A stretch of DNA of 64,000 bases, taken from positions 11,778,222-11,842,221 of the forward strand of contig NC_065883.2 in the NCBI RefSeq assembly GCF_932274485.2. The letters are read 5' to 3'. This document shows positions 11,701-17,700 of the stretch, in pieces. The position numbers and the translations under genes are program-made. The stretch comes from Patella vulgata. Its lineage: Eukaryota; Mollusca; Gastropoda; Patellidae. Under the pieces are notes generated by a model, which was given only the letters and a program-made list of their open reading frames with translations, searched no databases and was not told the origin of the DNA. The stretch's first letter is position 1, and every line of letters starts with the position of its first letter.

Positions 11701-14700
11701 ACATTAAGAAGGTATGTTATTGTATATTAACATTGGAATATTACAATGTATAATGTAATTGAATATTACAATGTTTGCTATAATTGCTACTTGGACATTA
11801 ACAATGTATGTTGTAATTGTGTATTTAACATTTTCAATGTATGTTGTAATTGTGTATTTAATATAAACAATGTATGTTGTAATTGAATATTACATTGTAT
11901 GTTGTAATTGCTACTTTAACATTAACAATGTATGTTGTAATTGAATATTACAATGTATGTTGTTATTGCTACTTTAACATTAATAATGTATGTTGTAATT
12001 GCTACTTTAACATTAACAATGTATGTTGTAATTGAATATTACATTGTATGTTGTAATTGCTACTTTAACATTAACAATGTATGTTGTAATTGTATGTTGT
12101 AATTGTATATTTTATATAAATGATGTTTTAATTGTGTATTTTAGATAAATGAAACATCTCTAGTAATTGTGGTTTATCATCAGATGCAAAAATCAAAAGA
12201 CTGGCTGGATATCTTAATGATAAGTGTGGATGGTAATTTGAACTCCTCAGTGTTTGAAAAATACAAAAAACCAAACTTACACCAAGTTTTCATCTTTAAC
12301 TCAAGGTAATTATAGTTTATTCCTCTAAAGCTGTTTTATACCCCTAAAGCTGTTTTTATACCCCTAAAGCTGTTTTTATATTTTACACACCTTGGGATGT
12401 TATTTCCTTTGATCTCCCATGCATGTTATAAAATGTATCAACCTGTTGTGACGTCATCAGAGGGTGATATCCGATATCGGCCCTAGGGATGATATCAGAT
12501 ATTACCCTCTGGTGACGTCACAACAGGTTTACATCACTCTGCAAAGAAAAAGGACACAAATTCTTTCTTTTAACATTTTATTCAATGTTGTCAAACGATT
12601 CGGAAGACGAACTCTGCCAGGCCCATGTTACTTAGCTTCTTCATCTGATCATCAAGAACTTGTCTGAAACTCAAATTCTGGATTGTGTAGTATATCCATC
12701 AGTTTTATTCCTAATCCGTAAATGTGAAACTATTCCCATAACTTACAACTTGTTTTCTTAATTTTGTTATATCAGTCGCAGGGCCGATATGGGCTAAACC
12801 ATTGTCTTATAGGTGAAATCACACATCAACCCTCGGTTAGGGTAATATTTATCTCTTATACCCCTAAAGCTGTTTTTATATTTTATACCACCTAAAGCTG
12901 TTTTTGTATTTTATACCCCAAGCTGTTTTTATATTTTATACCCCTAAAGCTGTTTTTGTAATTTATACTCCAGGCGTGTCCAAGCTGTTTTTATATTTTA
13001 TACCCCAAGCTGTTTTTATATTTTATACCCCTAGCTGTTTTTATATTTTATACCCCTAGCTGTTTTTATATTTTATACTTTTCTGCACCCACAGTGCTAT
13101 TGAAGACGGGCATACACCAATGGTGTGCTATAACGGAAATTGTGCCCTTGCAGTTTGGAACTTTTCTTGGCCAACACCAGTCAGACAGCACCCTGCTCTG
13201 TGCTCTAAGCCACTGATTCTCTGCCTTATATTGACTAAACTGTATTTTAAAGGAGCTAAATCACTAATATTTGGGACCTAGAAATTGACACAAATGGGTT
13301 GCAACGCATATAATAATATAATATGAATGTATATAAACTGATTTACATTCAGTCGTTTCCGTTTTTACTCTAATTTCAAATCAGTTATGTTCAGCAAATT
13401 GGCGGTTGTTTCAATCTGGCTAATCCCGCACATATACCAGATCGTTGCAGGTTATGTAACAACTCTTCCAGATCCTAGTGTAGTAAAGACAAATAAAACG
13501 AAATTTTGAACTCTAAAAAATGAACCGAAATAGGATCTGTGTTTTAATCAGATATTTAGTGTGGTTTAAAGGTCAAGAGCAAGATATTAAGCAGTATATT
13601 GATACTGCAAATGGGCGTCAGCCGAAGTTGTGTATTAATATATTACGCAATGTCTTGTTCGTAAAGAACAGAAAATACAGGTACTATTCCGAACGTAAAT
13701 ATAATGTACAGTGGACTCTGTCACATCCGATGTCTGAATACTGCAATATTCTGTGAAATCCGACATCATTTTCATGTCCCGATTTATTTCCTTATTACTT
13801 CAGCCAAAAAAGCTTTGAGTAATCCGACATATTATAATGATCCCGTACGATGTCGGATTTGACAGAGTCCACTGTATAAATAATGTACAACTGGCATGTT
13901 GCCTGTAAAATTATTTGAAATAATGTCATACATGTACTAACATTAGGGATGACGTCACAGTTGAATTTTAATTATATTTATTACAGTAAAATGGAGTTTA
14001 AAGATGAGAAGATTGCCATCAGTAAATGTAAAGAAAGTGGGGGAATAGTTAAACAAGATTCACGTAATTATATGTTGGCGTATTCTACTAAAAATCAAAC
14101 CAATAACTGCACAACATATTATCATGCCAAAGTTCAACTAAAACTAACAGATGCGAATTGTTCCAAATTTAGAGATTCTAGTCAGAAGAAAAAGTTGATA
14201 GATGAGATTGTTAAAGACGTCGGAATGAAGTGTCAATGTGGAATATCATCGTACTCTTTTCAAGGTAACTTTACAGCTACTTTTGTTCCGTCTGTCTTCA
14301 TAAGGGGGGTTGGGTGGGCGAATGGTTAGCACGTGCGTGCTGTATCATACAGCCTGTCATTGAGTCAACTGGCGTGGTTTCGAATCCCCGGTTGTAGGTG
14401 TCAAGGAGTAGGGTCGCCTGTCCAACCTCGTGGGTTTTCTCCGGGTCCTCCGGTTTCCTCCCACTGCTAAAAGACCCCTACGCGCAAGCAAATTATTTAA
14501 ATAAAATTAAACCATATGTTAGTCCCGAAATGACCTAGTTTGTGTCGAGTGGACATTAAACCCCATTTCTCTCTCTCTCTGTGTCTTCATAAGCCCTGTC
14601 AGAGCAGCACAGTAGGACGTTAAACCCCAATTCATTTCAAAATTTGTCTATACATGTATTTTCACCCTATATATTCAAATACAATTTATGGAACTATTAT

Positions 14701-17700
14701 AATAAGCAGCCCATCTTCATTAGCCCATTCGGTGCAGAAACGTAGGACTTTCAACCCTATTTTATTTCAGTTATTTCTGTTATTAAAAACTGTCTACTAG
14801 GGATGGGGAAAGTGTTTCAAAATGTACTGTAGACCCCATGTTCCTGAAGCAACGACTGCAAGTTTTACACCATCTGGACGTTGCTAGATTGCTTTACAAT
14901 TCCAGAACTTATTGTTACAGCATATTTATAGTGTTTCCTTTCATAGAACATGTTTAGGGGCACTTTACAAAGTGACAATGTAATCATAAAAAGACAACAA
15001 GGTTATGTTGGCTATGTCCATTTACTGCCCACACTAGACACAAACACAGCACAAATCAAATATAGCGACCTCCACAGAAACCTTGGCATTGAACGCACCT
15101 TGAACTTTGCAGCTCAGTTATCACAGGTAGACATTTTAGCTTGGACAAGTGCCCCCCCCCCCCACACCTTCAATAATGGCCTACTCTGGGGATCATTAAC
15201 AAGCTGCCCGTGGTATAAACAGGAACTCAGTTGACAATCCCTCCACCCCCTTTCAGTTCTTCGGTCCGATCTCAATGACTAGACATTTTCCCTGTCCCAT
15301 AGCAACAAAAGTAAATGAAGTTATAAAGTTCAGTATATATATCCTATTAAAGATAAAATATCGGAGATTAGATAATTAAAGAGCTGGCAGTTCTCACTAT
15401 AATAGTTAAAAACTAGATAATGTAAAGGGAATTTGCTGAAAGTTTCTGTCAAATTGATCCACTCTGAACCGAGAATTTATGGATTGAATTTCGGACCTAG
15501 CCTCGATCATCATTACTAAAGTCCATACGATAGTATCGATTATCCATTTCTTGATTTAATCATGAATTTGCGTAGAGCAGCAGATCGGATCCTAATCTAG
15601 TAAATGTCGCAAGCTAGCGATGGCATAGAGAGTTGATTATGGTCTGGATAAGTTAATTAATGTCTAATTAATAAATTAGATAAATTAAAGAAAGACCTGC
15701 AATAGGCAGATTTAGCTCTTGCATTAGGGGATCACGTGGCTAAGTGGGTAAGACGCTAGCTCGCTAGCCTGGAGGTCGGCGTGGTTCTCCCTTGTCAGTG
15801 ATGCAGGACGGAGGGGCTGACAAGGAAAGCTGTCTAGTCGTTCGGATGGGACGAAAAACCGGGTCCCGTGTACACATTGGCGTGCACGTAAAAGATCCCT
15901 TGGCAGTTGGAATTCGATATAAGAGTAGGCCGTAGTGCCGCTGTCCGGGCAAAATTTCCCTCATAGCACACTGTATGGCGTATGCCCGTCTTCATTAGCC
16001 CAGGTTAGGAGCAGAACAGTAGGACGTTAAACCCCATTTCATTTCATTTCAGCTCTTGCATTATGTATGTTTAATGCTTTTACATTCTTGATTTTTTTTT
16101 TCAGAGCCATCCATCTATTGTGGTGTGGTTTTTAAAGCTAATCTACGTACCGTGACTAAAGTTCAGAATGAATATTATCTGAATGCATTTAAGGAGTTTG
16201 TTAAAAATACGAAGGTTTTAACTGTGGATGCAAAAGAGTATCATATTGATAATACATGCTTTGAAGATTGTTATACGAAACCTGGACCCGCTCAAAATAC
16301 AAGCAAAGGTACCATTATTATTTCTTGGAATTGTATATTTTTGGTCATAAATATGAGGTACCCATGAGGTTCCATTATTTTGTCCCAGAATTTTTATACG
16401 CCCACATTTTCATGTGGATGTATTATGCCGGTTCCCCTGTCCGTACGGACGTCCTTCCACAATTTTTTTGTGAACACTCTCCAGGTCACAATTTTTATTA
16501 TACGCCCACATTTTCATGTGGACGTATATTGTCGTTTCTTTTGATATTCGCGCATATCAGACCGTAACTTCCTGAATTATGGCCCCTGATAGTACGAAAA
16601 ATCCTGTTTTTAGCTTGTAATCCCTTCAGAGGTCACAGTTATTATTCGATTTAAAAACCGTTTGAATATATCACTGTTACACCATAATGTTGGTTGAGTT
16701 CGAATTTCGTGAAAATCAGACCAAAACTGATGGAAAAAATGGCCGCCCCTCGCACGCAAATAGTGTAAACATCTGGTATATCAAGGTTGTGGACACTCTT
16801 GAGGTCACAATTTTGATCCGATTTTGATGAAACTTGAAATGTATCGGATTGTAACTTCGTGAATTGTGGCCCTTGATTATACAAAAAATCACGTTTTTAG
16901 CTTATGGTCCCTATGGAGGGCACAGTTTTTATCCGATTTAAAACAAACGTGTGAATATATCACTGTTACACACTGCAATCTTGATTCCTTTTGATAACTT
17001 CCTGGATTATGGCCCCTGATTGTTTGAAAAATCACATTTTTAGCTTGCAGATTCTGTAGGTCACAATTTTTTTTCCGATTTTAAAAACCGTATAAATATA
17101 TCACCATTCCACCATAATTAAGGTTGAATTTGAATTTTGGGAAAATAGAAATGAAACTGCTTGACAAAATGGCCGCTCTTTGTACACAAATAGTGTAAAA
17201 GTATGTAATACGAAGGTTGTGGACCCTCTAGAGGTCACAATTTTTATCCGATTTTGATGAAATTTAAAACATATCTTTATATCCCAAAGATCTCAGTCCC
17301 TTTTGATATTTGCACATTTCAGACCATAACTTTCTGGATTATTGGCCCTGATTGTACAAAAAATTGCGTTTGTTTTTAGCTTGTTCTATATCCATCTCTT
17401 CCAAAATGTGGGCGTATCCTGCCTGGCAGCCGCTGGTTTCTATCGGCCCATCCATCACACTTTTTTGGACACAATAACTCCGCTTCTAATTGAGCTAGGG
17501 GGTAGATGGTCGAATGGTCTGTCATTGACTCTAGTCGCGTGGTTTCAATTCCCCCCTTGTACACTTTTTTGGACACAATAACTCCGCTTCTAATTGAGCT
17601 GGGGGGTAGATGGTCGAATGGTCAGTCATTGACTCTAGTCGCGTGGTTTCAATTCCCCCCTTGTACCTGTGTTTTCTCCGGAATTTTCAAACTGGGTGTA

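Noticed and set aside
16395-17439. Helitron
   Set aside because: The ends are inverted (TATACGCCCAC and its complement) and no CTRR-end hairpin was recognised.
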